This document shows positions 26,297 through 35,711 of a DNA stretch of 64,000 nucleotides, one piece after another. The notes beneath the pieces are model-generated. The model made no database searches, had not been told where the DNA came from, and was given only the letters and a program-made list of their open reading frames with translations. The position numbers were made by a program, and so were the translations under genes. Each line of letters starts with the position of its first letter. Position 1 is the first letter of the stretch. Source of the DNA: Vibrio coralliilyticus ATCC BAA-450 (GTDB taxonomy: Bacteria; Pseudomonadota; Gammaproteobacteria; Enterobacterales; Vibrionaceae); the NCBI RefSeq assembly GCF_000176135.1, contig NZ_ACZN01000015.1:434001-498000 (forward strand). Reading direction: 5' to 3'.

Positions 26297-27745
26297 TTAA
26301 ACTTCAAGTGTCGGTGGAATAAAGAGTTGCGCTCTTAAACCGCCTTGTGGACGATTGCTAATAATGAGATCTCCACCATGCCCATGCAGAATGTTGCGGC
26401 AGATACCTAAGCCTAAACCGTGGCCCTGATCATCAGAAGCTAAGCGAAAATACGGCTCAAAAACGGCTTCGAGCTTATCACTTGGTATGCCCGGTCCAAC
26501 ATCGTCAATCGAGACGGAAATCCATTCATCCGTCACTTCAATCGACACAGTGGCACTCTCTCCATATTTAACCGCATTATCGATTAAATTGGTCAACACT
26601 CGTTTAATGGCTAAGGGCTTAGCCACCATAGGTTCCATTTCGATTGGAGTAAAAGTGACACAATCACGCTTAAAGTTCATCGGCTCGATTACCGACCGAA
26701 TCATGGCATTGAGATCAATAAAGGCGTTGTTCTCGTGTAAATCGGTGTCTTTCACACATTGAAGTGCCCCTTTGACCATCATCTCAAGCTCATCTAAGTC
26801 CTGATTGAATTTATGACGTTTTTTGTCGTCATCGAGCAGCTCAGCTCTTAAACGTAATCGAGTGATCGGCGTTTTGAGATCATGGGATATGGACGAAAAC
26901 AGGTGCTCCCTATCAGCCACATAGCGCCTAATACGCTGCTGCATTCTGTTAAACGCTCGAGTCGCGGTGACCAGTTCACTCGCCCCCTCTTCACCTAATG
27001 GCGGCTGATCAATATCCATACTCATTTCATTGGCCGCTTTTGCTAAACGCTTTAAGGGTTTGACTTGTCGGCGCATTAACAGATAAGTCAGACCAAGCAA
27101 CAAGGTCGTCGAGAAGAAAATAAACAGGATCTGCTCTCGGCCAATTAAGGTGTCATCCAATGTGACGTAAGGTGCGGGAAGTAACGCGGCGATGTAGACC
27201 CATTCATTGCTCTTGAGCTCGATCTGTACCACCAGAACGGGAGGATCAATGGGCGATAATGTTAAAGTATGATGCGCCCATGATTTGGGTAAATCACTAA
27301 GGTAGATATCATTCTTTAGTAGACGAAGATTGTGCGCATGAGAAAAGTCGACAGATATCGAAGACACCTTAGGTAACTTGTCGTTGAGCACAGATTCCAC
27401 CGCAGAAAGAGAGGCTCTTTTTAATTGTGTATCTGGAATGGGCTCAACAATCAGCTTTTCTTTATTGAATGACACAAAGAAACGCGTGCCACCCATATTA
27501 CGAATCTGATCCAGCACAATATGACGATACCGCGTCGGTAGGGATTGGAAAAACGTCACGGTTGAAGCAAACATGTTCGCCATGCTTTCAGAGGCTGACT
27601 GAATACCCGCCAGCTCTTTTTGCTTCGATTCGGTATACCAGATCGCCGTGGCAATACCCTGCGCTAATATCACCGCTAATAACGCTAACCCTAGAGTACG
27701 GGTTACCAAGGAATTGGGTTTTAGCCTACTTAACAGAGTGTTCAT
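26297..27745 (-). CDS. Sensor histidine kinase next to the gts transporter
   Basis: The 482-residue kinase has two membrane segments (about residues 13-30 and 200-220) around a periplasmic sensor of about 170 residues. A HAMP segment follows, then the H-box SSISHDLKTPITRLRLRAE with the phosphorylated His, then ATPase boxes NLIDNAVKYG, DDVGPGIP and GHGLGLGICRN. It lies 3 bp after its response regulator gene and upstream of gtsA. By position it resembles GtrS of Pseudomonas, which senses sugar-derived 2-ketogluconate or 6-phosphogluconate. The signal here is unknown. Confidence 0.88.
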   Translation of the reverse strand: MNTLLSRLKPNSLVTRTLGLALLAVILAQGIATAIWYTESKQKELAGIQSASESMANMFASTVTFFQSLPTRYRHIVLDQIRNMGGTRFFVSFNKEKLIVEPIPDTQLKRASLSAVESVLNDKLPKVSSISVDFSHAHNLRLLKNDIYLSDLPKSWAHHTLTLSPIDPPVLVVQIELKSNEWVYIAALLPAPYVTLDDTLIGREQILFIFFSTTLLLGLTYLLMRRQVKPLKRLAKAANEMSMDIDQPPLGEEGASELVTATRAFNRMQQRIRRYVADREHLFSSISHDLKTPITRLRLRAELLDDDKKRHKFNQDLDELEMMVKGALQCVKDTDLHENNAFIDLNAMIRSVIEPMNFKRDCVTFTPIEMEPMVAKPLAIKRVLTNLIDNAVKYGESATVSIEVTDEWISVSIDDVGPGIPSDKLEAVFEPYFRLASDDQGHGLGLGICRNILHGHGGDLIISNRPQGGLRAQLFIPPTLEV

Positions 27746-27748
27746 CTA

Positions 27749-28471
27749 TCAATGTTCAATACTGACAGGTACGGCGAGGATATAGCCATTTCCGCGCATA
27801 GTTTTAATATATTGCGGGTATTTTCCGCTATCACCCAGACGCTGACGCAAGCGACTCAACTGGACGTCAATACCTCGCTCAAAAGGAAGTGCCTCTCGTC
27901 CTCTGGTCGCAAAAGAGATCGTATCGCGATCTAAAACTTCATTCGGACGCGAGAGAAACAACATTAAGAGTGCAAAGTCACTGCCCGACAGATCGTGTTC
28001 TTCTTGAGTATCACTATGGGTAATTTTGTGCGCTAAGGTATCAAGTTGCCAGTCACCAAACGTAATCTGTTTCGGTAGAGCGTCTGAACCTTTTTCTTCA
28101 TTGATTTGAACTCGTCGCAAGACTGCTTTGATTCGAGCGATGAGCTGACGTGGATTAAATGGCTTGGCAATGTAGTCATCGGCACCAATTTCCAGACCAA
28201 TGATCTGATCAGTTTCGTCCGACACTGCGGTCAGCATAATAATAGGTACATTAGAGTCGCGACGAATGTGTTGGCACAATGTAAAGCCATCATCACCCGG
28301 TAGCATCACATCAAGAAGCACCATATCTGGGTAGCCTTCTTGATCGAGGTGCGCTTTTAATTCATCGCCATCCGCCACGGCGTTGACCTGATAACCCGCT
28401 TTGGTCAGGTATTCACCCAACAGCTCCCGTATTTCTAGATCATCATCTACAACAAGTATCTTTGCGTTCAT
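27749..28471 (-). CDS. OmpR-family response regulator next to the gts transporter (GltR-like)
   Basis: The 240-residue regulator has a receiver domain with phosphoacceptor Asp54 (VLLDVMLPG) and Lys in YIAKPFNPRQL. A winged-helix DNA-binding domain follows, ending in VQLSRLRQRLGDSGKYPQYIKTMRGNGYIL. It is the first gene of the regulator-kinase-transporter cluster, all on one strand. The likely target is the gtsA promoter with its TGTAACA inverted repeat. Confidence 0.88.
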   Translation of the reverse strand: MNAKILVVDDDLEIRELLGEYLTKAGYQVNAVADGDELKAHLDQEGYPDMVLLDVMLPGDDGFTLCQHIRRDSNVPIIMLTAVSDETDQIIGLEIGADDYIAKPFNPRQLIARIKAVLRRVQINEEKGSDALPKQITFGDWQLDTLAHKITHSDTQEEHDLSGSDFALLMLFLSRPNEVLDRDTISFATRGREALPFERGIDVQLSRLRQRLGDSGKYPQYIKTMRGNGYILAVPVSIEH

Positions 28472-28630
28472 TCACTTCAATTATTACTTACGATGTCTTG
28501 CTCTAGTTTAGAGATTAATAGGAATGGGGCAGATTGATAAAATTGGATTATTTGATCACAAAACAGATTCAGATCACAACCTATTAACAAATATAAAAGT
28601 AATTCAGTACTTTTTCACAAGAGAGGTCAA

Positions 28631-30103
28631 TTAGGAAGAGCAACTGATCTCCATTTTTTTCCCCCATTCGGGAGGCAGCTTAGCGTACTCGTCCATTTCC
28701 GGCTGCTCATCATAAGGGTATTTGAGTAGTTCAGCGACTCGGTTCACTTCACTAAAATCGCCTTCTTCCGCTTTATCAATCGCCAGTTGAGCGAGATAAT
28801 TACGCAATATGTACTTGGGGTTCACACGCCGCATGGCTTCGCAGCGCTCTGATGCTTCGATGGGAGAACCAGCTTCATCGGCTTCTTGTTCACATCGGGC
28901 AAGATAGTCTGTAAGCCATACTTTTACCGCTTCACGATCGGCAAACAAATCAATTACGACTTGGGGATCCGTACGGTCTAGATTGGATATCTCACGCATA
29001 AAGCGTGTGTAATCGACTTGGTTTTGCTCTAACAATTCGAACATAGATTGAAAGAGCTCACTGTCCTTTTCTCGCTTGCTCTGAAGGCCGAGTTTGCTTC
29101 GCATCAATCGGCTGAAACTCTTACCAAGTATACCTTCGTACTTCTCCAGTACTGATTCTAAGTCGTTCTTCTCAATGAGCGGGGTTAACGCGTGGGCAAG
29201 GGCCGATAAGTTCCACAATCCCACTCTAGGTTGCTGATCAAACGCATAACGGCCTTCGTAGTCAGAGTGGTTGCTGATGTAACTAGGATCATAATCGTCA
29301 AGAAATCCAAACGGTCCATAATCAAACGTCTCGCCAAGAATAGACATATTGTCGGTATTCATCACGCCGTGTGCAAAACCGTAAGCCTGCCAGTGCGCAA
29401 TCAAGTTAGCTGTACCTTTGACCACATGTTCAAACATCGCTAAGTATGGTTTGTCAGTCTCGATGCAGTCCGGCCAGTACCACTCAATCACTTTATCCGC
29501 TAGCAACTTCAGTTCGGCTATCTGATTGGTGTAAAAGAAATGCTCAAAGTGCCCAAAACGAATATGGCTCTGAGACATTCGCAGTAAAAGCGCGCCCTGC
29601 TCGGCTTTTTCACGGTAAACAAGAGTATCGCTGGTTAACATCGCTAACGCCCGTGTCGTTGGGATCCCTAAGCCTGCCATTGCCTCACTGCACAAATACT
29701 CTCTGATCGTGGAGCGCAGTACCGCGCGCCCGTCACCCATCCTCGAATAAGGCGTTAATCCAGCACCTTTAAGATGGATGTCAAATAAGGTACCTGACTG
29801 ATTAGAAATTTCTCCCAGCAACAATCCTCGGCCATCACCTAAATCTGGGTTGTAAATACCAAACTGATGACCCGCATACTTCATGGCCAAACAAGGGGTA
29901 GGCATAGGTTTAAGTTCGCCGGCAAGAAAAGATTTCAGTGAGCCTTGTGGTGCTTGCAAAGGTAGGCCGAATTGGCGAGCAAACTCACTGTTCCAAGCCA
30001 CCCAGTGACTGTTGTCGAGCGCTTGCGGCTGAACATGGGTATAGAATGCTGAAGGAAATTGACTAAAGCGGTAATTAAGGTTGAGCAACGACGGGGAAGA
30101 CAT
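28631..30103 (-). CDS. selO: Protein adenylyltransferase SelO (YdiU)
   Basis: SelO is a pseudokinase-fold enzyme that transfers AMP to Ser, Thr and Tyr residues of other proteins. It is linked to redox stress in E. coli. The 490-residue protein has the family motifs [24 protein letters not shown] near residue 84, [28 protein letters not shown] near residue 114, and [28 protein letters not shown] near residue 245. It ends in Cys-Ser-Ser; this Cys replaces the selenocysteine of eukaryotic SelO, as in E. coli. It stands alone. Confidence 0.94.
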   Translation of the reverse strand: MSSPSLLNLNYRFSQFPSAFYTHVQPQALDNSHWVAWNSEFARQFGLPLQAPQGSLKSFLAGELKPMPTPCLAMKYAGHQFGIYNPDLGDGRGLLLGEISNQSGTLFDIHLKGAGLTPYSRMGDGRAVLRSTIREYLCSEAMAGLGIPTTRALAMLTSDTLVYREKAEQGALLLRMSQSHIRFGHFEHFFYTNQIAELKLLADKVIEWYWPDCIETDKPYLAMFEHVVKGTANLIAHWQAYGFAHGVMNTDNMSILGETFDYGPFGFLDDYDPSYISNHSDYEGRYAFDQQPRVGLWNLSALAHALTPLIEKNDLESVLEKYEGILGKSFSRLMRSKLGLQSKREKDSELFQSMFELLEQNQVDYTRFMREISNLDRTDPQVVIDLFADREAVKVWLTDYLARCEQEADEAGSPIEASERCEAMRRVNPKYILRNYLAQLAIDKAEEGDFSEVNRVAELLKYPYDEQPEMDEYAKLPPEWGKKMEISCSS

Positions 30104-30241
30104 ATGCAGTCCATTTGCAAAGCTGTTATCGCAGAAAGTAGCATAAAGCGGATAGATATGCTTTGAAAGCTGCCCTAATAAATGACTCTAAAAGTAAGTA
30201 GTTACACACTTATTAAGGCTTAGCTTCACTGACGTCCAATG

Positions 30242-30343
30242 TTAGATGAGAGCAAAAACACCCACAATACCAACAAGTGAAAATAGACAAGTACGACTGA
30301 TAACGCCAAAGTTAGAAGGTTGGATCATTTCTTGATGCTGCAT
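30242..30343 (-). CDS. 33-residue single-span membrane peptide
   Basis: A very short frame of 33 residues, starting MQHQEMIQPSNFG and ending in a hydrophobic span of about 16 residues (CLFSLVGIVGVFALI). Its ATG is preceded by a strong ribosome site (GAGGAGA) at ideal spacing, which is the main reason to believe it. Its shape resembles small stress-related membrane proteins such as YnhF, but the similarity is too weak to name it. It lies alone between selO and a conserved hypothetical gene. Confidence 0.55.
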   Translation of the reverse strand: MQHQEMIQPSNFGVISRTCLFSLVGIVGVFALI

Positions 30344-30502
30344 ACGTTCTCCTCGTTGTTTTTATTACATCTTAATTACAATATGATGAAATCGAAGACT
30401 TTTCTCAATACACACCAAGATTAAATTTTTATGACAATCTGAAAAAATTGAGAGGTCAGGCTTCTTTTTTGAGTTTTAGAGGATGTAAAGAATCTGTTCC
30501 AG

Positions 30503-30541
30503 TTCGAACTTTGCAGCCAAGTTGCTGCTAAAGTTCGCGAA
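30503..30541. repeat. Hairpin-forming inverted repeat
   Basis: The arms CGAACTTTGCAGC and GCTGCTAAAGTTCG (one bulged T) enclose a 6-base loop, downstream of the gene at 30599. Neither strand has a T tract right after it, so it is not a standard terminator. It may stabilise a 3' end. The rest of 30344-30598 shows nothing I can assign. Confidence 0.5.
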
Positions 30542-30598
30542 AATTCAATTAAATAACAATAATCGAAATTTAGGCTCGAACAGGTGAGAAGCAGTAAA

Positions 30599-31207
30599 CT
30601 ATTTCAAGCCTAAGCTAATCCGCACAAAATTATCATCTTCGTAATCAACTTTATGTTCAAAAATAGCAGAAGCGTAAATGGTTCGAAGAATGGCATGCTT
30701 TTCGCCACGAGTGCCACGAAATAGCATTGAAATATCAGCAGATAGACGATTGCGATTGTCAAAATGCGCATTCAAATCCGGTGACAGCACACACAATAGG
30801 CAACCTTTAGGATTAAAGGTTAAGTCCACCTCCTCTGCACTAGACAACAGTACTGTCGTATTGAGTTCCTTCTCTAGCATGTTAATCAGCAATAAAAAGC
30901 TATCTAGATGCGGCAGTTCATCACCATGAATGGGCGAGAATAGATTGCCTAGCATTGATTCCATATCCAGACGCTGAGATCGAGCGTGGCTAACCAGAGA
31001 ACGAATTTTCTTCTTAAAAGGCTTATATTTCTTGCTATTAGCCGCTTTGTTCAGCCAAGCAGAAAGAATGTCGTTAATGTCCGAACGCGATTTTCTGCCT
31101 AAGACCTGTGCTGAATGATTGGTGTGCAGATGAAGCAATGCATGCAATGCTAGCTCAGACAGGAGAGGCTCAAACTCGGGTTTAATTTTAGTATGGATAC
31201 TGCGCAT
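30599..31207 (-). CDS. Conserved hypothetical protein, possibly DUF2913
   Basis: A 202-residue soluble protein without signal peptide or membrane segment. The start ...LSELALHALLHLHTNHSAQ and the Lys/Arg-rich stretch near residue 60 recall the Vibrio DUF2913 family. That match is from memory and moderate. The protein looks helical in the first half and mixed in the second. No catalytic motif is visible. It is transcribed towards the 30503-30541 hairpin and has tRNA-Arg upstream on the same strand. Confidence 0.65.
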   Translation of the reverse strand: MRSIHTKIKPEFEPLLSELALHALLHLHTNHSAQVLGRKSRSDINDILSAWLNKAANSKKYKPFKKKIRSLVSHARSQRLDMESMLGNLFSPIHGDELPHLDSFLLLINMLEKELNTTVLLSSAEEVDLTFNPKGCLLCVLSPDLNAHFDNRNRLSADISMLFRGTRGEKHAILRTIYASAIFEHKVDYEDDNFVRISLGLK

Positions 31208-31363
31208 GTTGTCTGAACGTATGGTGCCCTGTTCAAGCTTTAATCAATTTAGGTACTTTGAGAAGGAACGCCATGCTACAGAAAAGCTCAGCCTATGTAC
31301 AGGTCGAATTCAGTGCAATCGTCACGCTATGGTTGCGACCCAATTTTCATCCTTCTACGAAAC

Positions 31364-31399
31364 GACAAAACCCTGACAGCCGTTAAGCTATCAGGGTTT
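31364..31399 (-). terminator. Terminator of tRNA-Arg
   Basis: The stem AAACCCTGA/TCAGGGTTT with an inner AGC/GCT pair lies 10 bp after the tRNA 3' end. On the minus strand it continues into TTTTGTCG. Confidence 0.75.
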
Positions 31400-31408
31400 C
31401 TAAATAAA

Positions 31409-31485
31409 TGGCACGCCCTGCAGGATTCGAACCTGCGACCACATGCTTAGAAGGCACGTGCTCTATCCAACTGAGCTAAGGGCGC
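31409..31485 (-). tRNA. tRNA-Arg, anticodon UCU
   Basis: A 77-nt tRNA with the CCA end encoded. The acceptor stem is GCGCCCT with AGGGCGT (first pair G-U). The D arm TAGCTCAGTTGGATAGAGC, the T arm GGTTCGAATCC and the anticodon stem CGTGC/GCATG are intact. The loop CTTCTAA gives anticodon TCT, reading AGA. It closely resembles E. coli argU. It stands alone with its own terminator. Confidence 0.96.
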
Positions 31486-31601
31486 GCTACAGGAAAAGGA
31501 TTATACGAGTTCGAGTCCTTAAAACAAGGTCTTTTCTTAACATTCTGATCTGAATGACTAAAAAAAGGTCACCGAACTTCATTTTGATTAAAAACACCCC
31601 A

Positions 31602-31617
31602 AAGCAAACGTTTGCTT
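31602..31617. promoter_or_regulatory. PurR box upstream of folD
   Basis: AAGCAAACGTTTGCTT is a perfect 16-bp palindrome matching the PurR consensus ACGCAAACGTTTGCGT at 14 of 16 positions, including the invariant core. It lies about 70 bp upstream of folD, where PurR with purine corepressor could reduce one-carbon flux to purines. Confidence 0.75.
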
Positions 31618-31686
31618 ATAGATGTTCGTCAAATTTTTTGCGACAATGCGCAGCAACTAAATAGCCATTCTATTTAAAGGAACGCC

Positions 31687-32550
31687 ATGACTGCTCAAAA
31701 TATTGATGGAACACTTATTTCTCAAACCGTTCGATCGGAAGTTGCCGCTCGTGTAAAAGCTCGGGTTAATGCGGGCTTAAGAGCGCCTGGCCTGGCTGTT
31801 GTGCTGGTCGGTGAAGATCCAGCGTCGCAAGTGTACGTTGGAAGCAAGCGCCGCGCGTGTGAAGAAGTAGGATTCGTATCAAAATCATTTGATCTTTCCG
31901 CTTCAACATCAGAAGAAGAGTTGCTGTCTCTAATCGATGAGTTGAATGCTGACGAAGAAATTGATGGCATTCTGGTCCAGCTGCCATTACCCGCTGGTAT
32001 CGATGCAACACATGTTTTAGAGCGTATTCACCCAGAAAAAGACGTTGATGGTTTCCACCCTTATAACGTTGGTCGTCTTGCTCAGCGCATTCCTAAGCTT
32101 CGTTCATGCACACCAAAAGGCATCATCACGTTACTTGACCGCTACAATATTAATCTTCGCGGTATGCATGCTGTTGTTGTTGGTGCTTCCAATATTGTTG
32201 GCCGCCCTATGACGCTTGAACTTCTGCTAGCTGGCTGTACAACGACCACTTGCCACCGATTCACCAAAGATCTAGAAAGCCATGTTCGTCAAGCAGACTT
32301 GGTGGTAGTGGCTGTGGGTAAACCTAACTTTATTCCAGGTAATTGGATCAAAGAAGGCGCCGTGGTAGTCGATGTCGGTATCAACCGCTTAGAATCTGGC
32401 AAATTAGTAGGTGACGTCGATTACAAAAACGCAAAGGAAAGCGCGAGCTTTATTACTCCCGTTCCTGGTGGCGTTGGGCCAATGACAGTGGCCAGCTTGA
32501 TTGAGAACACTATGTTGGCTTGTGAGCAGTTTCACACTAAAAAGAAATAA
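31687..32550 (+). CDS. folD: Bifunctional methylenetetrahydrofolate dehydrogenase/cyclohydrolase
   Basis: FolD converts 5,10-methylene-THF to 10-formyl-THF, with NADPH formation, supplying purine and fMet synthesis. The 287-residue protein has the family motifs [23 protein letters not shown] near residue 38 (with the catalytic Lys and Tyr region), [10 protein letters not shown] near residue 97, and PCTP-type SCTPKGI near residue 140. The nucleotide-site motif is [12 protein letters not shown], and the protein closes with [11 protein letters not shown]. The upstream PurR box suggests control with the purine regulon. A shared terminator separates it from recR. Confidence 0.97.
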   Translation: MTAQNIDGTLISQTVRSEVAARVKARVNAGLRAPGLAVVLVGEDPASQVYVGSKRRACEEVGFVSKSFDLSASTSEEELLSLIDELNADEEIDGILVQLPLPAGIDATHVLERIHPEKDVDGFHPYNVGRLAQRIPKLRSCTPKGIITLLDRYNINLRGMHAVVVGASNIVGRPMTLELLLAGCTTTTCHRFTKDLESHVRQADLVVVAVGKPNFIPGNWIKEGAVVVDVGINRLESGKLVGDVDYKNAKESASFITPVPGGVGPMTVASLIENTMLACEQFHTKKK

Positions 32551-32551
32551 C

Positions 32552-32581
32552 AAAAAAGCCACTCGCAAGAGTGGCTTTTTC
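32552..32581. terminator. Bidirectional terminator between folD and recR
   Basis: AAAAAAGCCACTC and GAGTGGCTTTTT form a stem with a GCAA loop and a T tract on both strands. It serves folD on the plus strand and recR on the minus strand. Confidence 0.9.
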
Positions 32582-32597
32582 AATCATCCGATATGAA

Positions 32598-33197
32598 TCA
32601 CAGCTTTTGTCGGCCTAATAGGGAATGTGAAAGCGTTGTTCCGTCCACTAGCTCCAATTCACCACCAACAGGGACACCATGAGCAATTCTGCTCGCCTGA
32701 ACCTGATGTTCCTTACACAATTCAGCGATATAGTGAGCCGTTGCTTCCCCTTCGACCGTTGGGTTAGTTGCGAGAATAACCTCAGATACATCCCCTCGGC
32801 GTAAGCGGTAATCGAGCACATCAAGGCCTATGTCACTCGGACCAATTCCGTCAAGTGGTGACAAATGGCCCATAAGAACAAAATAACGGCCAGAGAACTG
32901 ACCTGTAGATTCCACTGCAGCTATATCAGCTGGGCTTTCAACCACACAAATTTGACCATTTTCCTGACGTTTAGGATTGGTACAAATATGACATGTTTCT
33001 TCTTCGGTAAAAGTGCGACATTCATTGCAGTGGCCGATTTCCGTCATTGCTTGGCTTAGCGCATCCGCTAGCTGCAAACCACCCTTTCTATCGCGCTGTA
33101 ACAAATGAAAGGCCATACGCTGAGCTGACTTGGGGCCAACCCCAGGCAGACAACGTAAGGCCTCCATCAATTGCTCCAGCATATGACTGGTGCGCAT
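32598..33197 (-). CDS. recR: Recombination protein RecR
   Basis: RecR works with RecF and RecO to load RecA on SSB-coated gaps. The 199-residue protein has a helix-hairpin-helix motif near the start ([17 protein letters not shown]), a four-Cys zinc site ([16 protein letters not shown]), and a Toprim domain ([13 protein letters not shown] ... [15 protein letters not shown]). It closes the dnaX-ybaB-recR cluster, 16 bp after ybaB. Confidence 0.97.
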   Translation of the reverse strand: MRTSHMLEQLMEALRCLPGVGPKSAQRMAFHLLQRDRKGGLQLADALSQAMTEIGHCNECRTFTEEETCHICTNPKRQENGQICVVESPADIAAVESTGQFSGRYFVLMGHLSPLDGIGPSDIGLDVLDYRLRRGDVSEVILATNPTVEGEATAHYIAELCKEHQVQASRIAHGVPVGGELELVDGTTLSHSLLGRQKL

Positions 33198-33213
33198 TAA
33201 CTAACCCTATCGA

Positions 33214-33543
33214 TTAGAAAGGCATTTTCATGCCTGGTGGTAGTTGCATACCTCCAGTCACGCCAGCCATTTTTTCTTTCTGAGTTTCTTCAACACGACG
33301 AGCAGCGTCGTTGAAAGCAGCAGCGATAAGGTCTTCTAGCATTTCTTTGTCGTCTTCCATCAGACTTTCATCAATCTCAACGCGACGCACACTGTGGCTA
33401 CCCGTGATAGTGACTTTTACTAGACCAGCACCAGACTCACCTGTCACTTCCATATTTGCAATTTCTTCTTGAAGCTTTTGCATACGCTCTTGCATTTGCT
33501 GGGCTTGCTTCATTAGATTGCCCATACCGCCTTTACCAAACAT
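33214..33543 (-). CDS. ybaB: YbaB/EbfC family nucleoid-associated protein
   Basis: A 109-residue DNA-binding protein of the YbaB/EbfC family, which forms dimers. The N-terminal coiled-coil helix is rich in Gln ([17 protein letters not shown]). The core [24 protein letters not shown] and the Met/Gly/Pro-rich tail are typical. It sits between dnaX and recR, a strongly conserved location that suggests a link to replication or repair. Confidence 0.95.
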   Translation of the reverse strand: MFGKGGMGNLMKQAQQMQERMQKLQEEIANMEVTGESGAGLVKVTITGSHSVRRVEIDESLMEDDKEMLEDLIAAAFNDAARRVEETQKEKMAGVTGGMQLPPGMKMPF

Positions 33544-33614
33544 GATTATCTCTCTGGTTATTTAGCTTATTTCGTTAATAGATGGGGTCGAAGTGTAAGT
33601 TTTCAACCCCAGAC

Positions 33615-35699
33615 TTAAATTGGTCGTACACTGTCTTTATCCAGTTCAGCAGCAAATCGCTGCTCTATAAACTGGACATGATTGTCATTTTCTAGGCTGA
33701 TAAAAGCCTGTTGCAATCTGCCTTGATAAAGCTTTTCTCTCAGCTCTAAAGGTGTTTCTCCACTGTCACCTACCTCAACAGTAAGATGGCATTCCTCACC
33801 GGTAGCTCTGTTGACTGCCTCGAGTAACTCACTTTGCGCGCGCTCAGTATTTAAATGCGCTTGCTGAGGCCTTAATGTCAGTGCAATTGATGGGCCTTGT
33901 TTTTCAAAATGAGAGTTCAGAGCCAATTGTTCGGTCAGCTTTGCCGTATCCAACTGGCTAATCAGCTTCGCCCACTCATTTTTCTCTAAGCTCTCTTCTG
34001 CCAATTTTTGGGCCATTTCAGGCGTTTTTTCATGTTCCAACGCCTTTTTTATCTGAGTTGGAGTAAGTTCACTGCCCTGTTTTTCGACTTGAGGCAGTGT
34101 CGGCTTCCACTGATAAGGCTCATTCTTATCCAGCTCAGGTGTCGCTACCGACTGTGAGTTTGACAATGGCGACACCGGCATAGTTCCTGAGTGTCGCTGA
34201 GCAACTCGGTCAAGAACAGAATCTGATTTTTTTGCTGATGTCGCGTTAGCCTTTTTTGGCGTATTTCCTTGATTGATCCCTTTGCGTTGAGAACGAAGCT
34301 GGTGACGCAATCCACTCACAGGCGACGTAAGTTGGTTCTGTTGCACTGAAGGCGGAACCTGCTGCTCTTGAGGCATAGGTTGAACCGGTGCTTCATACTG
34401 CGGAGGAGTGTAATCCATAGGCTCAGGACTATATTGCTCAGGCATGTAACCAGCCGGAGGTAACTCTTCTCGCTCCTGCGAATAGGAAGGAGTCGGTGCG
34501 ACAGGCGGCGTTACATTGGGATCAGGCGCACTAGAGACAGGCTGAGAGACTGAAACTGGTGTCGACGGTTCTGACTGAACAACATCTGTCGAGATAGCAT
34601 GTGCATGAGGTTTTGCCGACGGTCTGAATGCCATCATTCTCAGCACAATCATCTCTAGGCCGATGCGCTCTGAAGGCGCTAAAGGTAGATCTTGGCGGCC
34701 TTTCAAAGCAATTTGATAATACAGCTGAACATCTTGAGGTGCTAACGCACGGCTCAAGAGCTCTACTTTTTCTGCGTCAGGTTGCGCCTTGTCTAGGGTC
34801 GCAGGCAGTGCCTGATACATTGCTAATCGGTGTAACTGAGTCGCAAGCTGTTGGAGTAGCCCATCCCATTCAACACCGTTTTGCGCTAAAGCCGATAAAC
34901 TGTCCATCGCAACCTGAGGTTGCTTTGAGCTGATCGCCTCAAGCAAATGCAACGCCTGATCGGTATCCAGTGTACCCAACATATGCGCCACACTGTCGGC
35001 AAGCACCTGTCCATTCCCCAATGCAATAGCCTGATCACTTAAGCTTAGTGCATCACGCATACTGCCATCTGCGGCATGCGCAATCATTCCAAGCGCTCGG
35101 GGCTCAGAAGAAACTTGCTCATGCTTTAAAATATGATCCAATTGCTCATGGATATTATCAACACTGATTGGCTTAAGATGGAACTGCAAACAGCGAGATA
35201 AAATGGTAACTGGCAGTTTCTGAGGATCGGTTGTCGCCAGAAGGAATTTCACATACTCAGGCGGCTCTTCAAGTGTTTTAAGCAACGCATTAAAACTATG
35301 GCGCGAGAGCATGTGAACTTCATCGATTAGATAGACCTTAAATCGACCACGTGCAGGTTTGTATTGCACGTTATCAAGCAATTCACGAGTATCTTCAACT
35401 TTAGTGCGTGACGCTGCGTCGATTTCTAATAGATCGACAAATCGACCTTCATCGATTTCTCTACAAGTATCACAGATGCCACATGGCGTAGCGGTAATCC
35501 CTGTTTCACAGTTCAGCCCCTTGGCAAACAATCGACCTATGGTCGTTTTACCGACACCACGTGTCCCGCTAAACAAGTAGGCATGATGAAGCCTGTTCTG
35601 GGCTAAAGCATTTTCTAATGCTGTCAAAACATGGCGTTGCCCTACAACTTCATTAAACTTTGTAGGTCGCCACTTTCGAGCTAAAGCAAGATAACTCAT
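33615..35699 (-). CDS. dnaX: DNA polymerase III tau subunit (gamma by programmed frameshift)
   Basis: DnaX is the clamp-loader ATPase and, as full-length tau, holds the replisome together. The 694-residue frame has Walker A GTRGVGKTT near residue 45, a four-Cys zinc motif (CETGITATPCGICDTC), Walker B VYLIDEVHML, and SRC sensor ILSRCLQF. A long Pro/Gln-rich linker (about 370-500) and the tau-specific C-terminal domain follow. A slippery heptamer at 34251-34257 would yield a 484-residue gamma form. The gene heads dnaX-ybaB-recR, with apt 12 bp upstream. Confidence 0.97.
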   Translation of the reverse strand: MSYLALARKWRPTKFNEVVGQRHVLTALENALAQNRLHHAYLFSGTRGVGKTTIGRLFAKGLNCETGITATPCGICDTCREIDEGRFVDLLEIDAASRTKVEDTRELLDNVQYKPARGRFKVYLIDEVHMLSRHSFNALLKTLEEPPEYVKFLLATTDPQKLPVTILSRCLQFHLKPISVDNIHEQLDHILKHEQVSSEPRALGMIAHAADGSMRDALSLSDQAIALGNGQVLADSVAHMLGTLDTDQALHLLEAISSKQPQVAMDSLSALAQNGVEWDGLLQQLATQLHRLAMYQALPATLDKAQPDAEKVELLSRALAPQDVQLYYQIALKGRQDLPLAPSERIGLEMIVLRMMAFRPSAKPHAHAISTDVVQSEPSTPVSVSQPVSSAPDPNVTPPVAPTPSYSQEREELPPAGYMPEQYSPEPMDYTPPQYEAPVQPMPQEQQVPPSVQQNQLTSPVSGLRHQLRSQRKGINQGNTPKKANATSAKKSDSVLDRVAQRHSGTMPVSPLSNSQSVATPELDKNEPYQWKPTLPQVEKQGSELTPTQIKKALEHEKTPEMAQKLAEESLEKNEWAKLISQLDTAKLTEQLALNSHFEKQGPSIALTLRPQQAHLNTERAQSELLEAVNRATGEECHLTVEVGDSGETPLELREKLYQGRLQQAFISLENDNHVQFIEQRFAAELDKDSVRPI
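34251..34270 (-). promoter_or_regulatory. Programmed -1 frameshift site in dnaX
   Basis: The in-frame heptamer A AAA AAG (34257 to 34251, minus strand, codons 482-483) is preceded eight bases upstream by the Shine-Dalgarno-like AAGGA. After a -1 slip the ribosome reads GGC then TAA, so gamma ends one residue after the slip. This is the same heptamer and spacer logic as in E. coli dnaX. Confidence 0.85.
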
Positions 35700-35711
35700 G
35701 AATATATCCGA

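Noticed and set aside
31273..31386. 37-codon plus-strand frame with an AAGGAACGCC leader like that of folD
   Set aside because: It runs into the tRNA terminator on the opposite strand, has no hydrophobic or domain-like pattern, and the shared leader is only 13 bases. Chance is the simpler explanation.
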